DNA of 8,170 nucleotides from Oscillospiraceae bacterium (lineage in GTDB: Bacteria; Bacillota; Clostridia; Oscillospirales; Acutalibacteraceae). The stretch lies in NCBI GenBank assembly GCA_031262125.1, contig JAISII010000052.1, forward strand, positions 1 through 8,170, read 5' to 3'. The notes under the pieces were generated by a model. That model was not told the origin of the DNA, did no database searches, and was given only the letters and a program-made list of their open reading frames with translations. Shown here piece after piece: positions 1 to 5,607 of this stretch. Every line of letters starts with the position of its first letter. The stretch's first letter is position 1. Made by a program: the position numbers and the translations under genes.

Positions 1-39
1 TCTAAAGCTAACGGGCAAAAGGGTAGGAGGAAAATATGA
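1..39 (+). CDS. possible C-terminal end of an upstream phage gene (partial)
   Basis: Frame 1 is open from the first base and stops at the TGA of 37-39. This gives a short basic tail, SKANGQKGRRKI. The stop overlaps the ATG at 36 in an ATGA arrangement, the same junction used several times further down this operon. That recurrence is the main support for a real coding end. Only 12 residues are visible, so nothing can be said about function. By position in Mu/PBSX-like operons the capsid gene would be expected here, but that is inference. Confidence 0.4.
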   Translation, partial: SKANGQKGRRKI

Positions 40-395
40 TTTTTAGTGAAGTTATTAAAAACTTTTTAACAATCTCGGGCATAGACGAAAAAGAAGCTAA
101 CAAATGGAATTTTATGTGCGACTTTGCAATGAATTCGATTAATTTGCGGCTGAGAAAAAGCGAATATACTCGTGAAGAAAACAGCCGCCTTGCGGTTGCC
201 GCCGCAGCTTTGGCGTATTATTACTATGCGGCAGATAACAGCGGCAGCGGTGTTAAAAAATTCTCGGCGGGAGATATTACAATCGAGAACGAAAGCACTG
301 TAGAATATGCAAAAAGCCGCCTTAAAATAATCGAACAATCGGTGAGCGATTTGCTCTACCCCGAAAAATCCGAGTTTGCTTTTTATTCGTTTTAG
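36..395 (+). CDS. phage head-tail connector/adaptor-like protein (gp6/YqbG class)
   Basis: This 119-residue, apparently mainly helical protein has an alanine- and tyrosine-rich central helix (AAAALAYYYYAADN, about residues 55-68). A short FSAGDITIENES segment and a second long helix follow. I associate this pattern with Firmicute phage neck adaptors encoded just after the major capsid gene. Such proteins form a ring under the portal and start the connector to the tail. The start is set by an AGGAGG site at 25-30, 5 bases before the ATG. A probable upstream frame ends in ATGA overlap with it. The family call rests on recalled sequence style, position and length; no catalytic residues are expected. 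An uncharacterised tail protein is the alternative. Confidence 0.6.
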   Translation: MIFSEVIKNFLTISGIDEKEANKWNFMCDFAMNSINLRLRKSEYTREENSRLAVAAAALAYYYYAADNSGSGVKKFSAGDITIENESTVEYAKSRLKIIEQSVSDLLYPEKSEFAFYSF

Positions 396-406
396 TTAAA
401 CAAAAA

Positions 407-444
407 TTCCCCGAAGCTTGCCGCAGATTGGCAGCTTCGGGGAA
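407..444. promoter_or_regulatory. GC-rich intercistronic hairpin
   Basis: The arms TTCCCCGAAGCTTGCC (407-422) and GGCAGCTTCGGGGAA (430-444) pair almost perfectly, with one bulged T and a 7-base loop. The hairpin fills the gap between the stop at 395 and the ribosome binding site at 451. It is the only such gap in the connector genes, whose other junctions overlap. On the plus strand it is followed by AGAAAAC, so it is not a classical terminator in the operon direction. On the minus strand it would be followed by TTTTTG, which is terminator-like. Possible roles are mRNA stabilisation or processing, or blocking antisense transcription. Confidence 0.7.
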
Positions 445-450
445 GAAAAC

Positions 451-457
451 AGGAGAG
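451..457 (+). promoter_or_regulatory. ribosome binding site deciding the start at 466
   Basis: AGGAGAG lies 8 bases before the ATG at 466. The same frame is open further upstream, to 418, but that stretch lies inside the hairpin and has no ribosome binding site. The gene is therefore started at 466. Confidence 0.75.
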
Positions 458-465
458 AAGAGCCT

Positions 466-816
466 ATGAAAGAAGTTATACACGCACAATTAAGGCGTGT
501 TGGTGATGATGTGGTGCTGCACCGTGGCGAACACAAAACGCATACAAAGGCGTTTGTGCAACCCTTGCGTTACCGCAACAGCACATACCTCAGCGGTGAG
601 TCTATAAGCCCGGGCTATTACGACGACCACCATTATCTTTATATTGGTCTGCCCGAGGACGACTTTGCACAGGATACCAAAAATTTGATTATCGAACACT
701 GCAGCGGTAAATATGTGGTGAACAAAACCGAAAGCTATACTCATAAAAACAAGGTTATGTATGTTTGGGCAATATTGTCGCCTTATGTTGAAGCGGAGGT
801 GCCGGAATATGAATGA
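466..816 (+). CDS. phage head-tail stopper/completion-like protein
   Basis: This 116-residue protein has a beta-rich look. It opens MKEVIHAQLRRVGDDVVLHR and continues through a central stretch containing YLYIGLPEDDF. It ends near WAILSPYVEAEVPEYE. Length, alternating hydrophobic strands and position directly after a helical adaptor fit head-closure proteins (the XkdH/YqbH position in PBSX/skin elements), which form the ring between adaptor and tail. I recall similar small proteins opening with an RRxGxxV-type strand in Oscillospiraceae phage-like clusters, but cannot name a family with certainty. It overlaps the next gene by 8 bases (809-816), implying translational coupling. A different minor structural role is possible. 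Confidence 0.5.
   Translation: MKEVIHAQLRRVGDDVVLHRGEHKTHTKAFVQPLRYRNSTYLSGESISPGYYDDHHYLYIGLPEDDFAQDTKNLIIEHCSGKYVVNKTESYTHKNKVMYVWAILSPYVEAEVPEYE
795..801 (+). promoter_or_regulatory. ribosome binding site deciding the start at 809
   Basis: GGAGGTG lies inside the 3' end of the preceding gene, 7 bases before the ATG at 809. It rules out the longer in-frame opening at 761, which has no such site. Confidence 0.8.
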
Positions 817-1249
817 TTTGCAGGAATATTTTGATGCTGTTATAGCCGAGATTAAGGCAAGACCGGCACTTGAAGAGATTACGTTTATTAACCATTTTTC
901 GGGCAAAAAATTGCCGTCGCCTTTAAAAGGGTGTGTTGCCGCCGTTGGAGTGGGGCAGGTTGAAAAGAACTCTGCCTATCTTTGCGAGCGTAAACCGGGC
1001 AGTGTTGCGGTTAACGAGCTTTGTGCCGTTTTAGAAATTTCGGTTTATTGCAACATTAGCGAGGGCGGCCGCAAAATAACCGAAAACGCCATAAAAATCG
1101 CAAACGCTATAGAGGCATCGGAATTTAAAAACAGCATTGGCACAATAAAAATTACGCCGGTTGCTTTTGACAACCAGGCAAATGCAATTTTCAGAACAGT
1201 GCAAGCAGAATTTTTGCTGTTGCAGGATATTGTGGAGGTGTGGCAGTGA
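809..1249 (+). CDS. phage tail terminator/completion-like protein
   Basis: The product has 146 residues. An N-terminal helix (MNDLQEYFDAVIAEIKAR) is followed by alternating strands and a helix around KITENAIKIANAIEASEF. The C-terminus is a hydrophobic strand (AEFLLLQDIVEVWQ). This alpha/beta layout and length resemble tail terminator proteins, which cap the tail tube and join it to the head connector (the XkdJ/YqbJ position). The gene overlaps its neighbours on both sides: 8 bases with the stopper-like gene and 4 bases (GTGA) with the next. In PBSX-like elements the sheath gene would come next; here it does not. The assignment rests on position and fold impression rather than a diagnostic motif. 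Confidence 0.5.
   Translation: MNDLQEYFDAVIAEIKARPALEEITFINHFSGKKLPSPLKGCVAAVGVGQVEKNSAYLCERKPGSVAVNELCAVLEISVYCNISEGGRKITENAIKIANAIEASEFKNSIGTIKITPVAFDNQANAIFRTVQAEFLLLQDIVEVWQ
1234..1240 (+). promoter_or_regulatory. ribosome binding site deciding a GTG start at 1246
   Basis: GGAGGTG lies 5 bases before a GTG at 1246, and that GTG overlaps the previous stop codon (GTGA, 1246-1249). The in-frame GTG at 1240 falls within this ribosome binding site, so it is unlikely to be the start. Confidence 0.75.
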
Positions 1250-1608
1250 TTTATGAACAAAACGGAGCAGACAAGTTATCAATAGTAAAGATTAACAACA
1301 CACCTGTTTACGGCATTACAAAATTTTCGGTTTTAGAGCAAACACAAACGCACGATATTTGGGAGTATTTAAGCAACACACCGTCGGCAACCGTTACGGG
1401 GCCAACGAAGTATATTTTTGAGCTTGAGATAACGGGCGAATTTGCAATACAGGGCTTGCAAACCGATTTTGAATTTTTTTATTCTCACAACGGCAAAAGT
1501 GCAACTATTAAATATTGCAATATATCCGAAATTAGCACGGTAATTAATAAAGACGGCGTAAAGAGCAAAAGAATTAAGCTGTACTCCTACAACAGGGGGT
1601 ATTGTTGA
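1246..1608 (+). CDS. small beta-rich tail protein, possibly tube-like
   Basis: The product has 120 residues and starts at a GTG coupled to the upstream stop. Almost the whole protein reads as short beta strands, e.g. KYIFELEITGEF (about 54-65) and SATIKYCNISEISTVI (about 83-98). The polar C-terminal strand is RIKLYSYNRGYC. The pattern of a central strand, then KYCNISEI, then a terminal strand recalls the tube protein XkdM (a short strand with an N-C dipeptide near the C-terminus), and it lies where tube genes lie. Tube proteins of this class are somewhat longer, about 145 residues, so the match is weak. It could instead be a tube initiator or a baseplate protein. Nothing resembling a sheath accompanies it. 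Confidence 0.45.
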   Translation: MIYEQNGADKLSIVKINNTPVYGITKFSVLEQTQTHDIWEYLSNTPSATVTGPTKYIFELEITGEFAIQGLQTDFEFFYSHNGKSATIKYCNISEISTVINKDGVKSKRIKLYSYNRGYC

Positions 1609-1739
1609 TGGAAGAACAATATTTGCAGGAATTTGTAAGAGAAATTGAAAACGCCGAACGTTTGTGCGAAATTTTTGAAAGAGACAGCAGGCGTTTTGCA
1701 CAACCCATGACCAACGACAGCGAGGTGGAACTTAAATGA
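1608..1739 (+). CDS. 43-residue charged helical protein in the tape-measure slot
   Basis: The ORF starts at an ATG whose A is the last base of the previous stop, and it ends in ATGA overlap with the next ATG at 1736. GGGGGT (1595-1600) is a plausible ribosome binding site. The product begins MEEQYLQEFVREIENAERLC and continues with EIFERDSRRF. It is rich in Glu and Arg and looks like one amphipathic helix with a short polar tail. It occupies the place where contractile-tail operons carry the tape-measure chaperone and the tape measure. It may be a chaperone remnant, a helical lumen plug, or simply a coupling ORF. Existence as a gene is supported by perfect tiling with both neighbours. Confidence 0.65.
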   Translation: MEEQYLQEFVREIENAERLCEIFERDSRRFAQPMTNDSEVELK

Positions 1740-2257
1740 AGATAACGCTAATGCGGTATAAAAACTATACTTGGAATTATAACCCCAAATATCTTAAAAT
1801 TGTTAATTCTCGTGATATTACATCCAAAAAAAATGTATCGGGCGACAATGTGATTTTTGACAGCGGAACCGATTGCCGAATTATCAGCGGGCAAGGCGAG
1901 CTTTTTGGAGATGATTGCCTTGAGCAATATGAGGAGCTGCTGCGTTTGTTTAACAGAGGCGGTTTGGGTATGCTTTATGTGCCCGACATAAGACCCTGCT
2001 ATTGCCATTTTGCAAAGTTAGAGATGGAAACAAGCGATAAAGAAGATGTTGTGCTGTACTCGTTTGTGTTTATTGAGGATGCACAAAAACAGTATCGGTT
2101 TGATATTTCGCCCACAGAATATGTTGCAAAAGAGGACGAAACATTGTGGGATGTTGCACTGGCAACCGGCATTGCAATAGAGACATTGCTTGCCAAAAAC
2201 CCCGAAATTAAAAACCCCAATTACGATTTGGAGCAAAGAAAGGTGCGGCTGAAATGA
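1736..2257 (+). CDS. baseplate protein, DNA-circularisation-like N-terminus with C-terminal LysM
   Basis: The product has 173 residues. Residues 52-72 (GQGELFGDDCLEQYEELLRL and following) and 76-116 (GLGMLYVPD to FVFIEDA) match the style of the N-terminal domain of Mu gp43-class 'DNA circularisation' proteins, which in fact sit at the tail/baseplate junction. Residues 129-172 are a LysM-like module: YVAKEDETLWDVA, then LLAKNPEIKNP, then a final VRL strand. This is as in XkdP of PBSX, where the LysM protein bridges tube and hub. Glu134-Asp135-Glu136 stands where LysM usually has a Gly-Asp pair, so glycan binding may be lost. It is coupled by ATGA to both neighbours. In known relatives the tape-measure gene lies directly upstream; here there is none. 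Confidence 0.8.
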   Translation: MKITLMRYKNYTWNYNPKYLKIVNSRDITSKKNVSGDNVIFDSGTDCRIISGQGELFGDDCLEQYEELLRLFNRGGLGMLYVPDIRPCYCHFAKLEMETSDKEDVVLYSFVFIEDAQKQYRFDISPTEYVAKEDETLWDVALATGIAIETLLAKNPEIKNPNYDLEQRKVRLK

Positions 2258-3183
2258 ACCTGACAGGAACTGATGTTAATAAAAACACGGTGGATTTGCC
2301 GCAACCGCTTTCTATCGTTATTAACCAAGAGGAAAAAACACCTGCCGATGATATTGTTATGGTTTTCGGCGGAGGAGTGTTCCCGCAGGATATTATAGAA
2401 TTTGTGCTGTATGAAAACCAAACGCTAATTTTTAAAGGCATTGCAGATGTAATAAAAACCGAAGTTACGGCAGAGGGTGTGCATACTGTTGTTGAGGGTC
2501 GAAGCCTATGCGGCAGGCTGCTTGATAACGAGGCAATGCCTACGGTTTATAACTACCCGTGTGAAAGCATTATTTTTAACGAATATGCAAAAAAATTTGG
2601 GGTTATAAAATCGGACGATTCTGATGAAGTTTACAGAGGACGATTTGCAGTAGAAAAAGGCGTTGCAATGTGGCAGGTTGCAGAGAATTTTTGCAAAAAC
2701 CTGTTTGGCACAACGCCACGGCTGGACGAAACGGGCGTGCTGCATATGCGGGGTATGCCCATAAATCAAACACTTGTGTTTGCCGACGACGGGCAAGGCA
2801 CAGCTTATAATAAACTAACCGAAACAAAAAAAATAAGCGGGCTTGTGTCTTCGGTTATTGCACGTGCCGATTATGGCAGCGGCTATATAATGAGGTTTGA
2901 CAACGAGTTTGCACAAAACAAAGGTGCAGTTGCAGTACGCTACCTTGATGCCAGCAACGAAAAAACGCCCATAGCCTGTGCCGACAAAATACTGGAACAA
3001 AGCAACAGCGGCTATTATGGTATGGTTATAGAAGCCCCTCTTTTTGTGGCATCGTCTTTGGGGGCAAGTGTGGTTGTAAAAAACAAGTTTTTAGGGCAAA
3101 TAGAAGGCTTGGTTGTAACAAAGGTTAAGGCATCCATAACAGGCAAAACCGAAAAAACCGTGCTTACTCTTAAAAAAGTTTAA
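2254..3183 (+). CDS. baseplate hub protein (XkdQ / Mu gp44 / gpD class)
   Basis: The product has 309 residues, close to the usual 310-350 of XkdQ-like hubs. Hallmarks seen are LIFKGIADVI (58-67) with EGRSLCGRLLDNEA (81-94), then EYAKKFG (110-116), and FAVEKGVAMWQVAENFC (131-147). This is the strand plus 'GRS...LLD' plus 'F.V..G...W....FC' pattern of the gpD/gp27 fold. Such hubs form a trimer that carries the spike and continues the tube into the baseplate. The gene follows the LysM protein by ATGA overlap and precedes the spike-like gene, exactly the Mu 43-44-45 and PBSX xkdP-Q-R order. The C-terminus ends in a clean beta strand (TVLTLKKV). No protease or lysozyme insert is present. Confidence 0.85.
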   Translation: MNLTGTDVNKNTVDLPQPLSIVINQEEKTPADDIVMVFGGGVFPQDIIEFVLYENQTLIFKGIADVIKTEVTAEGVHTVVEGRSLCGRLLDNEAMPTVYNYPCESIIFNEYAKKFGVIKSDDSDEVYRGRFAVEKGVAMWQVAENFCKNLFGTTPRLDETGVLHMRGMPINQTLVFADDGQGTAYNKLTETKKISGLVSSVIARADYGSGYIMRFDNEFAQNKGAVAVRYLDASNEKTPIACADKILEQSNSGYYGMVIEAPLFVASSLGASVVVKNKFLGQIEGLVVTKVKASITGKTEKTVLTLKKV

Positions 3184-3204
3184 CAAAAAAGGAGCAGAAA
3201 AACT

Positions 3205-3537
3205 ATGTGGTTACCCAATTATATAATTAACAGCAACCAAAACAAACCGCTTGCAAACCGTGGCAAAATTTCGGCAGCCGATGGAGAAAATGTTTCGGTA
3301 AGTACATTTACCGAGCTGCGGGAGCTGCCTGTGGTTGCCCCCTATGGAGTGGCTTATTGCCCGCCGGTGAGCGAAACCTCGGTGGTTTTGCCAATTGCCG
3401 ACGGCAATGTTTGTTTGGGTGTTTTTGCACAAAAAAAAGAACTTATGCCCGGCGAGCTGATGCTTTTTTCGCACGGCGGGGCGTATATACACCTTAAAAA
3501 CAACGGCAAGGTTATAATTAACGGGCAAGAGTTTTAG
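3205..3537 (+). CDS. short baseplate spike-like protein (Mu gp45/gpV or DUF2577 position)
   Basis: The product has 110 residues. Residues 24-80 are strand-rich and fit a small OB-fold barrel. Residues 82-107 (PGELMLFSHGGAYIHLKNNG, then KVIING) show the 'GE..lfs..Gg.i.lk.nG.v.ing' signature of Mu gp45/gpV-type spikes, where one short beta turn leads into a C-terminal helix. Here the protein ends three residues later, so no long beta-helix and no His-x-His metal-binding tip is present. It would cap the hub as a blunt stub. DUF2577 (XkdR) occupies the same slot in PBSX and is the alternative. The start follows AAGGAG (3189-3194) at good spacing, and a 21-base gap separates it from the hub. Confidence 0.65.
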   Translation: MWLPNYIINSNQNKPLANRGKISAADGENVSVSTFTELRELPVVAPYGVAYCPPVSETSVVLPIADGNVCLGVFAQKKELMPGELMLFSHGGAYIHLKNNGKVIINGQEF

Positions 3538-3549
3538 GAGTGAACAAAA

Positions 3550-3915
3550 ATGGATATAAGAATAAAAAATAACGATATTTATACCGACAGCATTGGTAAT
3601 ACGGTTTATGTTAACGGTTTGGAAGAGCTTTTGCAAAAAATAGCACTGCGATGCAAAGCAGAGGTTGGTGAATATGTTTTAAATCCGGAGCTTGGAGTTT
3701 TTACGGATGATATTACGTTGAAATCATCAGATACTTTGCAAGGAACATACAAGTTGTTCAGCAAGGCGTTAAACTGTGCTATTGCGGTTTTTTCTAACGT
3801 AAAGCTGCGGGTTAAGGGACATGACTTTACTACAGGTGAACCTAATTTAACCTGCGATATTTATGTTGACGGTATATGGAGAAAAAGTGAGGTAATATAT
3901 CTTGGAAACAGTTGA
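3550..3915 (+). CDS. baseplate wedge protein (gp25 / Mu gp46 / DUF2634-like)
   Basis: The product has 121 residues. The core is a helix (GLEELLQKIALRCKAEVGEY, 23-42) followed by NPELGVF (45-51) and a second helix (QGTYKLFSKALNC). This is the helix, 'GE..lnP..G' and helix pattern of gp25/gpW-type wedge proteins. A C-terminal strand pair (LTCDIYVDGIWRK) completes it. In Mu, PBSX and T4-like baseplates this protein joins the wedge to the hub and the first sheath ring. Its ribosome binding site (GGAG, 3537-3540) starts in the stop codon of the spike-like gene. Its own end overlaps the baseplate J start by 14 bases. Confidence 0.75.
   Translation: MDIRIKNNDIYTDSIGNTVYVNGLEELLQKIALRCKAEVGEYVLNPELGVFTDDITLKSSDTLQGTYKLFSKALNCAIAVFSNVKLRVKGHDFTTGEPNLTCDIYVDGIWRKSEVIYLGNS
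3889..3893 (+). promoter_or_regulatory. ribosome binding site supporting a TTG start at 3902
   Basis: GAGGT lies 8 bases before TTG 3902. The first in-frame ATG (3932) has no such site and would remove part of the N-terminal helix. The rare TTG is therefore preferred. Confidence 0.7.
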
Positions 3916-4972
3916 GCAAATTAAAACAAGAATGAAGCAAAGCTATAAAAACAAAACAGGGGCAGAAGTCGGCGAGGATACTGATATTGGGCTGAGAATG
4001 GATGTTTTTGCAGCCGAAATTTTATCATTGCAGGCAAATGCCGATTGGTTAAAGCGGCAAATGTTTATTCAAACGGCAACTGGCGAAAACCTTGATTATC
4101 ATGCCCAAGTGCGTGGCGTTGCCCGCAAAAGCGGAACGCCGGCACAAGGTGGTGTAGGGTTTTCGGCAAATACACCTGCGGTTACAAGCATAAATATACC
4201 CGCCGGCACGCTGCTTTCAACAGCAGATGATGTGCCCAAACGGTATGTTACACTTGCGGCAGGTACTATTCCCGCAGGAAACACAGATAGCGGATTAGTT
4301 CCGGTAGAAGCACAATTTAACGGAGAAACAGGCAATGTGCTGTCAGACAAAATTGTTGTTATGGTGCAGCCGCCCATGGGTGTTGCTACGGTAACAAATC
4401 CGGCAGCGTTAAGCGGCGGCACAAACGACGAAAGCGATGAAGCACTGCGGCAAAGACTGATAGACAGCTATAAATCGGTAGAAAACGGTGCAAACGCCGT
4501 TTATTATCAAAACACTGCCTGCAACGTAGACGGTGTTTACAGTGCAAAGGTTCTTTCGGCAAACCGAGGGCCGGGCACGGTTGATGTTTTTGTGGCGGCA
4601 AAAGGTGCCGCTGTAACAACAAACCAGCTTGCACAAGTGCAAGAGAAAATAGTAGAAAAGCGTGAAATAAATGTAGATATTCAGGCACAAGCGGCAACAC
4701 CGCAGCTGGTAAACTTTTGGGTGGAGATTAAGGTTAAGCCGGGTTATTACTTTAGCGATGTTGAGCAGCGGTGCAAAGAAGCTTTGAGCGATTATATTAA
4801 TTCAATAGGCGTAGGCGGCAACTTTGCAGTTTCGGATGCCGGTAACATTTTGTATAATATAGAGGGTGTAAGCGGGTACAGTCTGCCTCTTCCAAGCGTA
4901 GACGATATACCAATCGCCCCCGGTTCTTATGCTGCTGTAGGCACTATTTCCATAAGTCAGCTTAATTCTTAA
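3902..4972 (+). CDS. baseplate J family protein (Mu gp47 / XkdT)
   Basis: The product has 356 residues, very near the 348-380 usual for this family. The N-terminal helix region includes MFIQTATGENLDYHAQVRGV (54-73), the 'ATGe.LD..a...G..R' family pattern. A strand-rich middle follows (INIPAGTLL, 97-105; EAQFNGETGNV, 137-147). SGGTNDESDEALRQRL (171-186) is the diagnostic 'sGG.d.EsDE.lR.Rl' stretch. The C-terminal half ends in a beta domain typical of J proteins. Baseplate J forms the outer wedge of contractile baseplates, links to fibre attachment proteins and rearranges on firing. Non-contractile tails lack this set, so the module descends from a contractile tail. The start is a TTG inside the preceding gene. 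Confidence 0.93.
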   Translation: METVEQIKTRMKQSYKNKTGAEVGEDTDIGLRMDVFAAEILSLQANADWLKRQMFIQTATGENLDYHAQVRGVARKSGTPAQGGVGFSANTPAVTSINIPAGTLLSTADDVPKRYVTLAAGTIPAGNTDSGLVPVEAQFNGETGNVLSDKIVVMVQPPMGVATVTNPAALSGGTNDESDEALRQRLIDSYKSVENGANAVYYQNTACNVDGVYSAKVLSANRGPGTVDVFVAAKGAAVTTNQLAQVQEKIVEKREINVDIQAQAATPQLVNFWVEIKVKPGYYFSDVEQRCKEALSDYINSIGVGGNFAVSDAGNILYNIEGVSGYSLPLPSVDDIPIAPGSYAAVGTISISQLNS

Positions 4973-5014
4973 ACTGATGTTTAAAATTTTTAAGAAAGAG
5001 GAAAAACAACTAAC

Positions 5015-5575
5015 ATGAATGTTTTAGACGCTATGATTAAAAAGCTGACCCCGTTGGAAATTTATTCTTTTGACAACACAACGGTAAAAAAAGAGCTTGA
5101 GGTTTATGCACAGGAACTGCAAAATATACAGGACGATTTTGATGAAATGCTCGGCGAAGCATTTATTCAAACGGCAAAACTTTACGGGTTGGCAGAGCGT
5201 GAAAAAATCTACAGCAAAAGCAGCACCGAACTGCCGTTGCAAACACGCCGTACAATGCTTATGAAAAGGTTTGCAGTTAACGAAAAAGGTGCGGCACCTT
5301 CGTCTATTTTGGATTTTGCGACATCGCTTGGGGCAACCGTTACCGTAAGCGAATACATACCCTACACATTGGTTATTGTTGATGTGGTCGATTCGGTTTT
5401 TACCAACGAAAGGCAAGAGTTTATCAGAGAGCAAATGCTTGGCATAATTCCGGCACATTTGCTGGTTGAGATTTATTTTAACGGCACAAAATGGTCGGAG
5501 TTTAATTCGCAAAACAGCACGTGGGCACAGCTAAACGGGCAAAACAAAAGCTGGTTTGTTATAAACGGAAACTAA
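5015..5575 (+). CDS. baseplate/fibre adaptor (Mu gp48 / YmfQ, DUF2313-like)
   Basis: The product has 186 residues, near the usual 180-200. The N-terminal helical part (LTPLEIYSFDNTTVKKELEV to DDFDEMLGEAF, 11-50) leads to LYGLAEREKIY and to QTRRTMLMKRF (76-86). Next comes an alpha/beta domain ending IPAHLLVEIYFNGTKW (145-160). 'E.......R...l..rf' followed by '..P.h..v.i.f' is the DUF2313 style. The protein sits between baseplate J and the fibre and anchors fibres to the wedge. Its last 27 residues form Trp-initiated repeats (separate entry). Unlike upstream junctions there is a 42-base gap with its own leader, in which AAAGAGGA ends 12 bases before the ATG. That spacing is slightly long. Confidence 0.75.
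   Translation: MNVLDAMIKKLTPLEIYSFDNTTVKKELEVYAQELQNIQDDFDEMLGEAFIQTAKLYGLAEREKIYSKSSTELPLQTRRTMLMKRFAVNEKGAAPSSILDFATSLGATVTVSEYIPYTLVIVDVVDSVFTNERQEFIREQMLGIIPAHLLVEIYFNGTKWSEFNSQNSTWAQLNGQNKSWFVINGN
5492..5572 (+). repeat. ten-residue Trp/Asn repeats at the C-terminus of the gp48-like protein
   Basis: Residues 160-186 read WSEFNSQNST, WAQLNGQNKS and WFVINGN: two full copies and one partial copy of a W-x-x-hydrophobic-N-x-(Q)N unit. The DNA copies differ at many positions, so this is an old protein repeat rather than a recent duplication. Similar Trp repeats occur at the C-termini of other Firmicute phage fibre-anchoring proteins. Confidence 0.8.
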
Positions 5576-5607
5576 AATTATTAATTTTAAAAAGAAAGAG
5601 GACAATT

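Noticed and set aside
418..465. Upstream extension of the stopper-like gene
   Set aside because: The extension lies within the hairpin 407-444 and lacks a ribosome binding site. AGGAGAG at 451-457 points to the ATG at 466.
1240..1245. Earlier GTG start for the small beta-rich gene
   Set aside because: This GTG overlaps the ribosome binding site itself. The GTG at 1246 has correct spacing and forms a GTGA overlap with the previous stop.
3211..3636. Minus-strand open frame of 141 codons opposite the spike and gp25 genes
   Set aside because: It runs antisense across two genes, with no ribosome binding site or recognisable domain. Its composition (many Cys, His, Asn, Phe) is typical of a shadow of AT-biased coding sequence.
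5024..5512. Minus-strand open frame of 162 codons opposite the gp48-like gene
   Set aside because: The product is rich in Cys, His, Phe and Arg without domain pattern and lies fully within a recognised gene on the other strand.
5521..5607. N-terminal extension of the fibre gene
   Set aside because: It overlaps the Trp-repeat coding end of the gp48-like gene, is Lys/Arg-rich, and lacks a ribosome binding site. The ATG at 5608 has one.
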